DNA from: Tanypteryx hageni
Taxonomy: Eukaryota; Arthropoda; Insecta; Odonata; Petaluridae
DNA length: 64,000 nucleotides
Assembly (NCBI GenBank): GCA_028673005.1
Contig: CM054112.1
Coordinates: forward strand, 27,134,124 to 27,198,123
Direction: 5' to 3'
Position numbers and translations under genes: made by a program
Notes under the pieces: model-generated
The model's database searches: none
What the model saw: the letters and a program-made list of their open reading frames with translations, nothing else
Told to the model about the DNA's origin: nothing
In this document: positions 11,276 through 23,150 of the stretch, piece by piece
Numbering within the stretch: position 1 is the stretch's first letter
Layout of the letters: each line of letters opens with the position of its first letter

Positions 11276-11440
11276 TTATACTTAACATAGAAGTGTGATC
11301 CAGGCTTTCCCTCTATATTTGGTAACCACACAACCTTGATAGCAGCCAATCCATTCTCTGAAGGCAGTCTGTACCACTTGAATTTGGGTGGATCAGGTTT
11401 TTGAGCAAGGGATCCCCTTGTCCTCTGTTCAATGAAGTAC
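11276..11440 (-). CDS. Nrg: neuroglian exon: FN3-4/5 junction and first half of FN3-5
   Basis: A 165-base exon (1 + 54 codons + 2): YFIEQRTRGSLAQKPDPPKF, KWYRLPSENGLAAIKVVWLP, then GKPGSHFYVKYK. Acceptor CCTCAG, donor AA/GTAAGT. The C-strand Trp (VVWLP) and the HFYVKYK strand identify FN3-5. Confidence 0.95.
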
Positions 11441-11717
11441 CTGAGGCAAATTTAAATGTTCAATTTTTAAAACAGATATATAAATCATGAAGCAGAAAAT
11501 ATTTTATAAATTTCATTAATAAACTGAAGGGAAGATATTAATAAATTGCATATTAGTTTACTGTAACTATTATTAATACCTGATGCCTGAAATTTAAATA
11601 CACATTTAATTGATTACTAAGAAAAATTTCAATAGTATCAATCACTGCAAATAATATTAAGACGTGCTCTGCAAAGGAATACTTGATATTATAATTAAAA
11701 ACAGAAAAATTAATCAC

Positions 11718-11988
11718 CCTTCTCCTTCTCCTGCCCTAGTAGTAGCTTTGATGTGTATTCTATACTTGGCTCCAGTTTCCAGACCGGCTAACTTGGCTCG
11801 TGTTTGCTTTGGATCAGTGATGTGAGGTTCCCTTTCCATTAAAGGACCCACCTTGGTGCCTTTTACAGTTTGATAGTAAATTCGGTACCCAGTCAGCTGA
11901 CCATTAGGTTGCTCAGGACGCCTCCAGACAAGGAAAAGTGCCGATGAACCCATTGGAATGGCCTCAAACGCCTGAACTGTACCAGGCA
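11718..11988 (-). CDS. Nrg: neuroglian exon: FN3-4
   Basis: A 271-base exon: VPGTVQAFEAIPMGSSALFL, VWRRPEQPNGQLTGYRIYYQ, HITDPKQTRAKLAGLETG and KYRIHIKATTRAGEGEG. It carries the whole core of FN3 domain 4, including Trp and the L-x-P-x-x-x-Y-like turn (LETGAKY). Acceptor TCTCAG, donor GG/GTGATT. A 14.6-kb repeat-filled intron separates it from the previous exon. Confidence 0.97.
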
Positions 11989-12179
11989 CTGAGAAATCAA
12001 ACATTTACGCATGAGTCATTTTAAATCAAATTCAACTATTACAGAAAACTTGAGCCTGATTGGTTTTGCTGACAAGACAATAAACAATATCTAAAATTTA
12101 ATTGCAACAACTACATTAGCATTAAAAATTTTAAGATATTAATGAAAAGCAAGATAAAGAGCATTTTTAGATTTCAATA

Positions 12180-12260
12180 CAGTAAAACATCCATATAACG
12201 AAATTGGTGGGACCGAAAAAAGGGACATTCGTTGTATGGAGGTTTGTTGTAGGGAGGTTA
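12180..12260. repeat. terminal end of a Tc1/pogo-type DNA transposon
   Basis: TA followed by CAGTAAAACATCCATATAAC, then GAAATTGG. This start (CAGTAAAAC-x-TC-x-ATATAACGAA) is widespread in arthropod DNA transposons. A short internal inverted pair CCATATAACGAA / TTCGTTGTATGG follows directly. I find no matching right end, so the element is truncated or its end is too diverged. Confidence 0.45.
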
Positions 12261-12716
12261 CAGAGGGTTGCATAAACACAGGGCAGACCAGCCATGCACA
12301 GGTATGTCAGGCTGAAACCCTGAAAGATGGGCTAGATTTAAATACCACTCGACCGTATGGCCGGCAGGTATTTAATTTTGTTCGTATTCTTTCTGAAGAC
12401 TGGATTTTCTGATGAAAAGTATTGACTTTTTAAAAAATTATTTCCTTACATAAAGAATGAGCTAATTTCTGAAAGTGACATAAATAAATTTTTAGGAACT
12501 GACAGAGATTAAAAGAGAAGCAAAACTACAGATCATTTTTACTCATATCAACCCGCGGAGCAGATGTAATTTAGTTTTGCATAACTAAAACGGTTAGAAT
12601 AATATTGTATTCAATGTCTTCTTAAGGTCAAAACCTTTCTTTATAATAATGTGAAAGCCAATCAAAAAAAATTTAAAACTTATCTCTATATAGCAAATTA
12701 ATAGCAGCATGGCATG

Positions 12717-12791
12717 GGTCCGTACCACGCACAGAGGCCAGTGATACGGTAAGAGGTCCGTACCATGCGCAGACCAGCACTGAGGGGTTAA
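12717..12791. mobile_element. piggyBac-type terminus (right-hand end, family of 15479)
   Basis: The sequence ends CACTGAGGGGTTAA, a TTAA target with the C/G-rich end typical of piggyBac elements. Two copies of GGTCCGTACCA[CT]GC lie at 12717 and near 12756. They match the motif in the oppositely facing end at 15479. The element body should lie to the left, but no matching left end or transposase is seen. Confidence 0.5.
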
Positions 12792-13379
12792 TCATGAGGC
12801 TCATCTGATCAAGCAAGGCACTGCCATACCACAATATATGTGTAACAATACATAAATATTAATGTTCATTATCATAATAGTGCATTCTATGAAAACAATA
12901 ATAGTCAATATTGTCTCACTACTAATAAAAGTGAAAGATGAAATAATGATTTTACCTTAATATGCATTTGATTCATTTATGCACTCGGTCTGATGGTGAG
13001 GCAGAGTATTTATGAACGAGAACACACAAAATATCTCACGTTATTAATTCACTATAAAATGTATAGTACATTAAAATTTCTTGCAAAATATAGACCAAAA
13101 TTTATAGTGTGTATTGTATTCTCGAGAATACAGTTATTCTGTTTGGCTTTAAATAACTGCTAATTTTAGAAGTATTCTTGCTGACGAGAATATGAATGTT
13201 GTTAGTGTAAAATTAACCTGGGAGTACCCGATTAGCAGAAAATAGCGAAAACGATTATTACGCACCATATTGTTTATTCCATGTGGGTATGAAAACAAAA
13301 GGGTAAGGCAAAATTAAATAGTTGGAGTCAAAACATGTATGTCATACAAGACTGACTGGTACTCGGTTTCCGTGTGTTG

Positions 13380-15478
13380 TTTTGCGCATTGAATCGCCTG
13401 AACCTTATAACTAATAGCGTAGGCATATCTTTTCACTTTTGTAGCCATTGCGATCTCAATGCACATAATGCTATTTATCCTAGATATGTATCAAATATTT
13501 ATGGCATCTACATGAATTCTACTGCTCCGTAGCATTAATTGCGTTATTCAACGGGCCCATTAGGAACTAAAACATCGCAAATGTGCCGAAATTATAATCA
13601 CTGAGTGGACATCTTTAATAATAAAAGAAGATGTCTGTGTGTCTGTGGCAGTCATAACTCTTCAGAAAATATGTGGGGGAGCTCCAAAATTTGGCAGCAG
13701 CTTCAAGTTGATCCTGAGAGTTGCAGTGCCATAAATAATGCGAATCGGCCCACAGAAGCCCGAGGGTCCCCATTGTTGGTCCAAATGCAGGTTTTTTGAA
13801 GAAATCTCAGCAACCAATTCACCGATTTTGATGAATTCTCCACTTATATCAATGTTTTGATGAGACACATTTTCGAGCCTAAAATGGATAAAATCGGTCT
13901 ACGGGGTCAAGGATCGTAATGTAAGGGCCTATCCAAATTTCATGATTTTGAGGGGTCCCCATGGAACGGTCCATCCAAATTTCAGCGATGTCCATCTGCC
14001 CGTGCGTATATATCAGGGAAGAACTGGCTGAACCGATTTCAACCAAATCTGGTAGGTACATAGAATCTTCACATAAATTCATGACTGAAATGACATTTGG
14101 ACCAGATCGACCAAGCAGGGGTGCCACAATTGCAAAATAAATCTTTTCGGTAATTATGCTTATGGAAGGAATTGGCTGAACCGATGTCAACCAAATTTGG
14201 TACATAGAATTTTCACATAAATTCATTACCTAAATGACATATTTCGACCTGATTAACTAAGTAGGGGTGCCACAATTGCAAAGTTAAACTTTTCGGTAAT
14301 TATGAATTTGGAACGATTTGGCCCAACCGATTTCAACGAAATTTTGTATGAAGGAGTTGTGCAACATAAAATAAACAAAATTAAGATTTTTATGCTAGAT
14401 ATAAAAAGCAGGACTGCCATAATAAAAGTAATAAAATTTTTTTACAAGTGTTTGTGTTGAACTGCCCGTATCAATATTAACAAAATTATAATATTTATTA
14501 TGCACACACATTTGGACCGGATCAACTAAACAGGGGTGTCACAATTACAAGTTTAATTCTTTCAGTAACTATGGATTTGGAAGGAATTGGCTGAATGGAT
14601 GTCAACTAAATTTTATATATGATTTTTTACAATATACCATAATAAAATCAAGATTTTAAAGGGGAGCTTAAGAGCAGGGCTACCACAATTAAAGGTAAAA
14701 TAATATTTAATTTAAACATTTTTTATAGAGGTCTGCATGGATTTTAACCCATTATGGTATATATAATCTTCATATAAATAAATAACCCAAATAGTATATT
14801 TCAACCGGGTCGACTAAACAGGGCTACCACAATATCAAGGTTAGAATTTTTCTGTAACTATGAATTTCCATGGTATTGGCTGAACCTATTTCAATAAGAA
14901 ATTTCATTTGTAGTGCGGGTATAGAATGGCCAAACGAAATGAACATGTTTAAAATGGATCTAAAAAGCAGAGCTACAACAATATAAGGAAAAATAATTTT
15001 CTGATTTCAAAGCAAATACATTAATATTTGATTATACTATGGCAAATTTGACGAAAAGCATTCTGTTTGAAGATATCTCAGCAACCAATTCACTGATTTT
15101 GATGAATCCTCCACCAATATTAATGCTGAACCAAAAAACGTAGTGAATTAAAACTTGGTATACATACTAGAGACATTGAGGATATGCACCTCAGCGTCAG
15201 AACTTTGATTTCTTGGAGGGGGGAGTTATCAAATTTTAATCAATAATTAATTTGTTCATACCAATTAAAGGGGAATATTGGTCAGTTACCATGAGAGTGC
15301 ATTGAGTTTGGATGAAAATATTATCGAGTGATATGTGCATGAAAAATTCTAAACTCTAAACCCAGGGCAAATCCCGGACAATTATGCTAGTGTATTAATA
15401 AAGCGTAATAATGAAAATGCAACCTTGGAATTCATGTTGCATAGGGTATTACTGTATATATTAACAAATTTTTCACTA
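13380..15478. repeat. second copy of a TA-flanked element, interrupted by a Helitron
   Basis: 13380-13611 and 15391-15478 align with 41090-41385, the right part of the element that ends at 41556. Shared words include CCTAGATATGTAT, ATCTACATGAATTCTACT, TCATTAGGAACTAAAACATC, CGAAATTATAATCAC and ATTACTGT[AG]TATATTAACAAA. The two blocks are contiguous in that other copy, which therefore acts as an empty site for the Helitron. Its own right part is lost where the piggyBac-type end at 15479 begins. Confidence 0.75.
13612..15390 (+). mobile_element. non-autonomous Helitron
   Basis: Begins TCTTTAATAATAAAAGAAG, a typical Helitron start (TC plus an A/T-rich run and the AAAAG-AGATGT block), and ends with a 16-nt hairpin CCAGGGCAAATCCCGG (15362-15377), a short spacer and CTAG (15387-15390). 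It sits between host A and T with no target duplication, as Helitrons do. The interior carries repeated units (GGCTGAACCGAT, ACAGGGGTGCCACAATT, TTTTCGGTAATTATG) between about 13990 and 15010 but no Rep/helicase frame. The uninterrupted site at 41277/41278 confirms both ends. Confidence 0.88.
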
Positions 15479-15575
15479 TTAACCCTTTAACGCCAGGATC
15501 CGTACGTGGTACGGACCCAGGTTTCATTCCTTCGTGCCGGGATCTTTACCACGTACGGACCCTTGCCGCGACTCT
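15479..15575. mobile_element. piggyBac-type terminus (left-hand end)
   Basis: TTAA at 15479-15482, then CCCTTTAACGCCAGG, then the dyad TCCGTAC-GTG-GTACGGA (from about 15500), and a second half-turned copy TTTACCACGTACGGACCC near 15553. The element body should lie to the right. No transposase of this family and no right end could be found before the next insertion. Confidence 0.6.
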
Positions 15576-16588
15576 TTTAATTTGCTGTATTTCGATTATA
15601 AACATTTCTTATAGAATAATATTTTTGTTTAACACTGAGGAAAGATTTTTACTTGAATTCTATAAATAGAATACGTTTTGTGAACTCTTAAATTGACTTA
15701 TGTAATTTTTTTTAGTGTACATGAATGGAAAACTGCAAAAAAACTTTCTCACATCTCTTTTTTATTCTTTACATTATCAGTTCGTAAAATTTTCTTTTAT
15801 TAGAAATTAATCACATGGATAATTTCTTATATTTTTAGGAATTTAAACAATTTCTTTTGTTCATCTGGCTCTTATTAACATTATAAAAATTGATTTCGAG
15901 AGTTACGATTTTAACATCCAATTTTTTGTCTATTTTAAAATATATAGTATATTAAAATATAACTGTACTATGTAAAAACTAAATGGACAGATTATGCAAA
16001 TAACTAAATAAACGTGTGTATATTCTTGGAACACAGCTGCACTGGAGTAGGCTAGTATCGTAAAGAGGCAAGAGACGAAATGAAAACGGCACGTTCTCGA
16101 GCGTCTCTTTCTCAGTGATGGAAGGGACCCTCCCTGTTTTCTTCGTGATATATCTTCTGATATCTCATTGTGCATGCTCTCATTCGAAGGAACACTTCAT
16201 ATTCTCAAGACTAAACAAACTCGAGAGGCAACAAATCATTGTATATTGGTGCCGTCATTGTGAAACCTCGAGGATGTAATTTCAGTGAAGATTTTGTGAG
16301 CTAAGCTAAGTGGTCACGAAATGGACAATAGGATAACAATACTTCTCTTTGTTAGGCATCCAAATGCGATAACATTCTCTCTCTGAGAGCGAGAGAGAGA
16401 GAGTTAATAACCAGGCATAGGCTCCAAAGAGTCGGTGTTTACAAGAAGCCAAGAAAGCAAAGGCAGTAGACCATTGAGTAGACCAGAGAAGCAAGCTAAG
16501 ACTATACAGAGAACTTCAGCGTGTGATATCACAAAACGTCGAATATATCGATGACTATTTCTGCAGGAGCAAGACAGAGTTTCATTGC
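15576..16588. other. probable transposon interior and simple repeat
   Basis: No protein-coding signature. Contains a GA/CT-rich run (about 16375-16403) and the word ATTGGTGCCG at 16245, which resembles primer-binding sites of BEL-type retrotransposons but has no LTR support. It may be interior sequence of the piggyBac-type element starting at 15479. Confidence 0.35.
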
Positions 16589-18599
16589 TTAACCCTTAAT
16601 TAGTCGCGTGGGGTCAATATGACCCCAAGCAATGTTTTTTCGTCAATATCTAAAGAAATGTATTGTCAATCTAACCCAAACTTGTTCTACCTTCGAAACT
16701 GACATTCTAGAAGAGAAATTAGCATTTCTTTGTTTTTTTAATTTGTTATTTTTGATATTTTTATATTTATAGATATAGTATAAATATTGTAATTATTGAG
16801 AAAATTAAACTATTTTAATGTGCTATTTTGGTGTGTATCCATTTGTTATATATATATGAGGTTAAAAAAGTTGCTTTTATTATGACATCTCTCTACTTGT
16901 TGCTTTTTTCTCTATTGGTATAGAAGGGTTAAACGCAATACAGATTATTATTATCACATCAGAAATACAAATAATTTTCCTGATAAGCAGTATTTCATTG
17001 TTTTAACACTAGTTCTCTTATGATACATTTCTACTTCACTAATTTTCACTATAGGTTGGTTACCCCTCTTCCTCCCATCTCCCCCCCTCTTCCCCCTCCA
17101 ATGTACCCTTTTCCCTCTTTTCGGAATTCTCCGGGTGTTTTCTTACTTCGGCCGCACACATGCTCTCTCTAAAAATTGCTGTCGAAGAATTGACCCGAGG
17201 ATGACTTCTTTGACGCAGAATTCCACGTATTCTATCAAGACCGATGCATGATTTTTGAAACTATTTTCTAGATTTTATAATTGAACTACATCCATATTAT
17301 TCCCTTTTCTGTACAGTAATTATTTATCACATGCTTTCGTCATTATTGTGAAATACTCTCAAAAATGGAACATCTTTCTAGCGACTTTTGGCAGCTTTTT
17401 TATCACCCTCATTGGATGAAGCTCTTAGTACCCATGTGCAAAAAGGATAAAAGAAAGCGGTTTGCCTTTCATTACCGCTCACCCTTTTTAGCACGAGTTT
17501 CTCCCTTATTTTTCGGAATAAGCACGAACACGAATGAGATCGGCAATCTTCAAAGTTTTTGGATCTCCTACCGGTCGCATGATGGTCACGGTTGGGACGT
17601 TTTAGACCAAAATATAAAAATCCTATTTCCAATGGGGTTTCTATGGAGAAGTCCCAAGTATGTTCACACTTATAGGGGAGGACGCGGTTGGACCTCGGCA
17701 CGAACCCCTTGGGTCGCTTGAGGAGGCAACTTTTGTCCAAAGCCCCATCGAGGGCAATCCTCGGTGACAGCAGAAGTGAGCTTGAATCTTTCTGCTTGTT
17801 GGGGGCAGCCATAAACTACTTCATGCTGTAGGTGGGGGCCGGAAAGCGACCGTGCCGCGACCGATGTCTAACCCACAAGTGTGAGTGATCTCCGCAAAAA
17901 TAGTCCTATCACTAATAAAGCCCTCAACGCGACCTTCACGCAACAATGCAACAAAAAGTGCGATCAGCTCTGCGCTGCTTATAATGTTGGCAGAAGAACG
18001 AAAAGATGGCCGTTAGCTGTGTTTTTTATTAGCTGAACGTTTCTGCCATAAATGCCTTTATTGTTTATAAACAAAACGTTCAAAAGGAAATGACAAGGCG
18101 AAATTTCTTGAAATCATTATCGAAGGAATTAATAAAGGATCTACAGATTTTGAGGTCTCAGAGTCAGTTTATATCTAGGCATCTCCGAAAGAGCATATGC
18201 ACTCAACAGGGACTTGCGCAGGAAGGTCCATCACCAGGATCGGGACTATCAACAGGAAGATGCGAACATTGCCCAAGAAATAAGGACAATAAGTGTCCAC
18301 TAGATGTGGAAATTGTGGAGCTTTTACTTGCAAAGACCATATGATAATGAAGTGCATTGAATGTGGGAAGAGGGAAAGTGATTAGAAAATACAAAAAAAT
18401 ATTTTAAGTTATTTTAATCAATGTTTATTGTAAAAATTATTAATAAATAATTGTATTATAATGTAAGATTGATTTTATTTCCAGTAAAATATAAATAAAT
18501 TAATATATTATTGCATATCTTAAGAAATTATTTTGGGGTCATATTGACCCCACGCGACTAATTACGGAACTTTTTTTCACGCGACTAACTAAGGGTTAA
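16589..18599 (+). mobile_element. piggyBac-type element 'B' with TGGGGTCA dyads
   Basis: TTAA at both ends (16589-16592 and 18596-18599) with ends CCCTTAATTAGTCGCG and CGCGACTAACTAAGGG. Each end carries the dyad TGGGGTCA-ATA-TGACCCCA (16609-16627, and its mirror at about 18534-18551). The length is about 2.0 kb, shorter than a full autonomous copy. Its 3' part holds the C-terminus of a piggyBac transposase. A related copy ends at 30380. Confidence 0.85.
17959..18385 (+). pseudogene. piggyBac transposase C-terminus
   Basis: In shifting frames it reads CDQLCAAYNVGRRTKRWPLA, NVSAINAFIVYKQNVQKEMT, RRNFLKSLSKELI and RCEHCPRNKDNK, then CGNCGAFTCKDHMIMKCIEC. This is the D-Q-x-x-x-x-Y...R-x-T-x-R-W-P...I-N-A-x-x-x-Y block of the RNase-H-like fold, followed by the cysteine-rich zinc-binding tail of piggyBac transposases. 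At least two frameshifts and no catalytic region remain. The 1.3 kb upstream inside the element has lost homology; its open frames at 17365-17812 are not transposase. Confidence 0.75.
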
Positions 18600-18974
18600 A
18601 CACGGCGAGTGATCAAGAGATCATGAGCGCGGTGGTGAAAGTGAAGAGAGATTGCGTTGGGATTCGCAATTTATGGTGAGGTTGGGGCAGTACGTGACAA
18701 TATCCTTGATCCACATTTTATTAACCCTTAAGTGGACGGACGTGCTCCTAATTTTTACATAACTGGTCGTGCGGCATACTGAGTACGCCAGCCCATTAAG
18801 TAGGCATCCAATGCAATTCAAACTGTTAAAAATAATTTATTAACAATTTAAAATAAAACTGATGAATACAATGAAGTTTAATGAAAGTTATAAAACAAGA
18901 AAATTCATAAAACATTCAAATCATGTTGAAATATTTATGAAAACTGATGCTTACATAAGCTGAAAACTGCTGTC

Positions 18975-19690
18975 TAAAAAAATGTAATCACTTTCACCCG
19001 TTACAAAGGAGTTATAATTTTGGCAAACGTATTTTATTACCGCCATATGTTTTTTACAGTTGAACTGTTGACAATTGGCACATTGTAATGTTGTATAATT
19101 ATTTTTTGCCTAACCACAAGCCATGCATCGGCGATTCTTCCCTGGGGATCCTTCGTCAGACATTTCAACTATTTGTTGTTTGGCTGGGCAGTATTTTGAA
19201 ATGAGGACTTTCATATTAACCGGAAGCGATTTTATAGTTGCTCGCTCTTGGGGATGTTCTTTTTGGAGTTGCAGTGCAAAGTTCTTAAAAAATACTCTTC
19301 GATATTTCTGAGGGCATTCAGGATGTGAAGCATCATTCGAACATTTATTCCCGCAACGTTCAATAAAGAAAAAACTACTAATGGCCATCTTTGAGTTCTC
19401 CTTGATACAGAATAAGTTGAACACATTTTGTCAACTGTATCAACCCATTAGTGAAATTATAATTCAAAATAATTTCTGTTTCATTGATTGTTCATCAACA
19501 ACATTACCGAAATACATAGTTGAAAATAATGACAGATTTATTTATCTTTGGGATGTAGGAGACCAGTGCCTTATTGTTTTGGAAACCAAATAGCAACGAA
19601 TTGACAGCCGTTTTTATTAGGAAGAAACTCTGCAGGCAACTCCCTTTTATTATTCTTGACAGTTCCCAACTACTACTTCTTGCTCAAATT
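18975..19690 (-). pseudogene. piggyBac transposase, C-terminal half
   Basis: Across frameshifts: EFLPNKNGCQF, WVDTVDKMCSTYSVSRRTQR (the G-V-D-x-x-D-K-M motif with the third catalytic Asp region), RWPLVVF, NVAGINV, YRRVFFKNFALQLQKEH, then a Cys-rich tail NRRCMACG and LQCANCQQFNCKKHM. The order matches the second half of piggyBac (DDE_Tnp_1_7) transposases. There is an early stop inside the zinc tail and at least three frameshifts. Confidence 0.75.
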
Positions 19691-19708
19691 CTTCTCAAGT
19701 CGTCTATA

Positions 19709-21733
19709 CCATAGTTACCCAAAAGGAAAACGACCCTTAAAAAAATTAGGTTCACTTACAAAAAAACTTTTACTTATATGTATAACAAGCTAACACTAAG
19801 AGGATGAATAAAAAAAAGTAAATTTACTACTTACATCTCCCTCTCCTCTGTTTCCTTCCCTTATTCTTGCTGTCCTGTTCATTCATCACAACTTATTCAA
19901 ATTCGAACAAGTTGTCTTCCATACCGACAATGGAATTTGATATGCAGCATTTCTTGAACCCTCTTGAGATACTATTGGGATCTATTTTATCCATGCTGCA
20001 ATGATCCAATTACAGAGAAGTGGTATACTGGCCTTCTTAATTTTCCCTGTAGGAGTTAATGCATGGTCCCCTGCCAAAAGCCATTCTGAATAAAATGACT
20101 TGATGTAATCCTTAAAGGGCTTCATCACTACAGCATCTAGCACTTGAATTTGTGATTACATACCTCCTGGTATAACTACAAGGTCAGTATTCATACCATG
20201 AAATGAAGGGTATTTTGAACTTCCTCTGTAAGGTGGCCTTTGAACGCATCTAATGATAAGACGAGCATAGCTCTCTGCCTTAAAAGTGCCCCAGGTCGTC
20301 TATTCCACACTATGCTTAGCCAGTCCTTCATTAAATCAGCTGACATCCATCCTTGGCCTTGACATTTAACAATTATTCCATTAGGTAGTACTTCCTTAGG
20401 CACTGTTTTGCATTTTAAAATAACATACGGTGGAAACTTGGTTCCATTCGCTAATACAGCCAGCATTACAGTAATGCACAGTTTTTCATTCCCGGAAGTT
20501 TTTATGATGACAATTTTTGCACCCTTTTCGTTGACTGTGTAATTGGATGGCATGTCGAAGTAAATGGGTGTCTCATCTGCATTACCCATTTGGCTCAGAA
20601 GGTAATTGTGACTTTTCCGCAACCGAATTACATGCCTCTGGAAAGTTAATAGTTTGTCCGTGAAGTCGGAAGGTAGACGCTGGCAAAGTGAAGTTCTTCG
20701 TCGCAGGCTAAAACAATTACGATGCCTCATACGCACACACCTTCCATTACTAGCCTTAAATTCATGGTGTGGAATGTTTTACGATCATGCTAATTCTTGG
20801 GCTTTCAATTTAATGATATCCTGCGTCACTGGTTTACCGTCCATTCTTTGAATATGCACAAAGTATGCCATTACCTCTTCTAATGCATGAAATCGGCCTC
20901 ATTTTGGTCCACTAAATGATCTCCGTGTTGAGTTAGAACCTTCAAGTTTCTCCTTTGCTTGTTTCAACCTTCGCACATTTGCTTCAGTCACATTGTATTT
21001 CCTCATTACCGCACAATTATTTGTTTCTTCAGCATAGCGCACCACCATTAACTTAAAATTCCTGTCGTAACTTCATCGATTTCCTTTCGACACATTCCCT
21101 CTTACCAGTTCCTTTTCTCTATATGCGATCTGCCATTTGTTTGAGGTATCTTATTTTAAAGTTATAAATAATAACTTATCACTATTTCACTTTAAAACTC
21201 AGCAAAGTGTGTACTCTAGTGCTCTCATAAATTTTCTACTCTGAAACTCACGTCCACTTTACGTCTGCCGTTGGCATACCAAATGCAAAGCATCATGTTT
21301 AAATTGTAGTAGATACGTTTAAATTGTATCAGTCTTGTTTACATTGTATTACTAGACACCTTAATTGGTGCCTACATGACTTTGTTTCATATTACGCACG
21401 GAACCGCCCAGCTGTAGTCATTTTTTTTTCAAATTGTCACGCAATTACCTACCCAGTTCTAAACACTTCCCTACCACCAAAGTGGAACCATTGGTCTGTG
21501 GAAGCATTTTTAAGAAATTTGAATTTAAATTTTTAAGTATTGTAGTAGTTAATTAAATATGATGTATTACTTTATGCAATAATAAATATTTTAACTGACA
21601 TATACTTGACATCTGGGTGTTTCATGGCACATTTAAAATAGGGGTATATTCTCACCTTAAATCCTCATACTCCATTCTAAGACGATACCTAATATTTTTA
21701 AAAAAACCTCATCTTCCTTTCGGGTAAATACAG
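19709..21733 (-). mobile_element. POGK-like pogo element, copy 1
   Basis: Flanked by TA (19707-19708 and 21734-21735). The right end reads CCTTTCGGGTAAATACAG; the left end, CCATAGTTACCCAAAAGGAA, is its mirror. The 2.0-kb body carries a minus-strand transposase remnant. It is inserted inside piggyBac element C and is therefore younger than it. Confidence 0.75.
19850..21135 (-). pseudogene. POGK-like (pogo superfamily) transposase
   Basis: N-terminal region: FKLMVVRYAEETNNCAVMRK, YNVTEANVRRLKQAKEKL (helix-turn-helix), SFSGPK, HALEEVMAYFVHIQRMDGKP. Core: MGNADETPIYFDMPSNYTV (first Asp), GWMSADLMKDWLSIVWNRRP, LDAFKGHLTEEV (second Asp), VIPGGM, SQIQVLDAVVMKPFKDYIK (third Asp), PLLCNWIIAAW. This is the DDD layout of the POGK-type pogo family. 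Residues from about 20191 to 20736 are one open frame; several stops and shifts lie outside it. Confidence 0.82.
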
Positions 21734-22074
21734 TATTTCTGCAGAAGTAGCAATTCTACGAGACCAACAGAAAATATTAAATCCGTTACATAAAATCGGT
21801 AAATACATTACTCATAAAAAGAATTAAAACTAGTTTCATTTTCTCACATAATTGGATTTGTGACATACAGAGAACAGCTGGGAGAGTTACTCTTGATTTA
21901 GGTCTTACTATCAAACTACAACTGGCAGATGAAACAAAAGCCTAAATCACCACTGACCTTGCGATTTTGGTAGTACATTAGATAGGGCAAACGAAACACG
22001 AAAGGGAAAGAAATCATGGCACTTTTAAATCATTTGCAGTACTTAGTATGCCAGCGCGTCCACTTAAGGGTTAA

Positions 22075-23150
22075 ATATTATTTATTTTCCGATCCTAAAA
22101 ATTTTTATTCATAACTATCGTGCATAAGTCTTATCAAAATGATACACCCTCTAATTGGAAATAGACTACAAAATAAAAAATTCATATCAACGTAGTCAGA
22201 TCCCACTGAAAGCATTAAATTCAAGATTTCACAATAATTTTGCTATTAATTAAAATTTAATAGAGTTCTTTTCGTCACAGCAGCAACTGGATTGTTGAAG
22301 ATTCCAAATTTTTCTATTTTATCCGAAAAATTACCTTCATTCATGGAACATAATTTAGAGTGGTTTCAAATTTTGTCTTACAAATAATTTACTTTATTCT
22401 TTCATATACAAAATAAAGCTATTCTCAGCTTAATATCTCAAATCTAACTAATCTTGAAATGTAATATTGTAAACCCATGCATGATTTCCATGTATTTCTT
22501 ATGAGGGATATAAAAAGAAAGAATGACAACAAAAAAGAGCCCTAAAGAGAACAAATATTGGAATTTGGATAATTCTCATTAATTTTCTCTGATGACCGAT
22601 CATTCTGCCAAATTTTAGGACTGTAGCAGAAGCATGTACTCCGAGTTACAATCGGTGCGCCAACCGACGGGTTCCTTATATTATCTTTAATTACGGGTCC
22701 CTGGGTTCTCAGTGTACTTTTTTACCTATAAAAAATTCTAATATAGAGCATAACCATTACAACACTAATATTTTAGTCTTAAATATGCTTTAAGTTTATT
22801 AACTTGAAAATAAAAATCTGAATATGAAAATCCGAATTTTCATACATGATCATCAAAAACGAAAAATGTGCCGAATACTTTGAAATCTTAAAAACTTTTC
22901 TGATCTGCAGCATATATTTAGAAATGCCTATAAATTAGTATTCTAAATGAGAAGCCCATACTTAAGGTGGATACATAACCTCGAAACAATAATAAATGAG
23001 TAACTACACTTCATATTTATTACAAAATTATTTCGTCATAATGTTAAACGTAACGGAAAACAAAATGTAGAGTTTAGCATAATGAAAAACTTAATGAAAA
23101 ACAAAATTGCTTTTTTGTCTGAAACGAAAAACGTAATTTTTTTGTTTGCC
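22075..23150. other. intron sequence, nothing recognised
   Basis: AT-rich intron between the piggyBac-type element C and the TTCGTC repeat. No coding signature or clear repeat found. Confidence 0.4.

Larger units (their letters stand above)
18721..22074 (-). mobile_element. piggyBac-type element 'C', with a nested POGK-like element
   Basis: TTAA at 18721-18724 and 22071-22074. Ends CCCTTAAGTGGACGGACG and CGCGTCCACTTAAGGG are inverted copies. A dyad GGCATACT-G-AGTACGCC starts at 18773, and its mirror GTACTTAGTATGCC lies at 22039-22052. Inside are a minus-strand piggyBac transposase remnant (18975-19690) and a complete second transposon (19709-21733). Little is left of the transposase N-terminal half. 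Confidence 0.85.

Noticed and set aside
16245..16254. ATTGGTGCCG, like a BEL/Pao primer-binding site
   Set aside because: No LTR pair, no TG...CA ends and no gag or reverse transcriptase nearby; a 10-base word alone is not enough.
16375..16403. CT/GA-rich run as a regulatory element
   Set aside because: It is simple-sequence repeat without neighbouring gene start; no support for a regulatory role.
17365..17812. Two overlapping open frames (118 codons plus, 144 codons minus) inside piggyBac-type element B
   Set aside because: Neither reads as transposase or any known domain, and both strands are open across the same bases, as GC-richer non-coding sequence often is.
19381..19593. Plus-strand 70-codon frame
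   Set aside because: It is the shadow of the minus-strand piggyBac transposase remnant.
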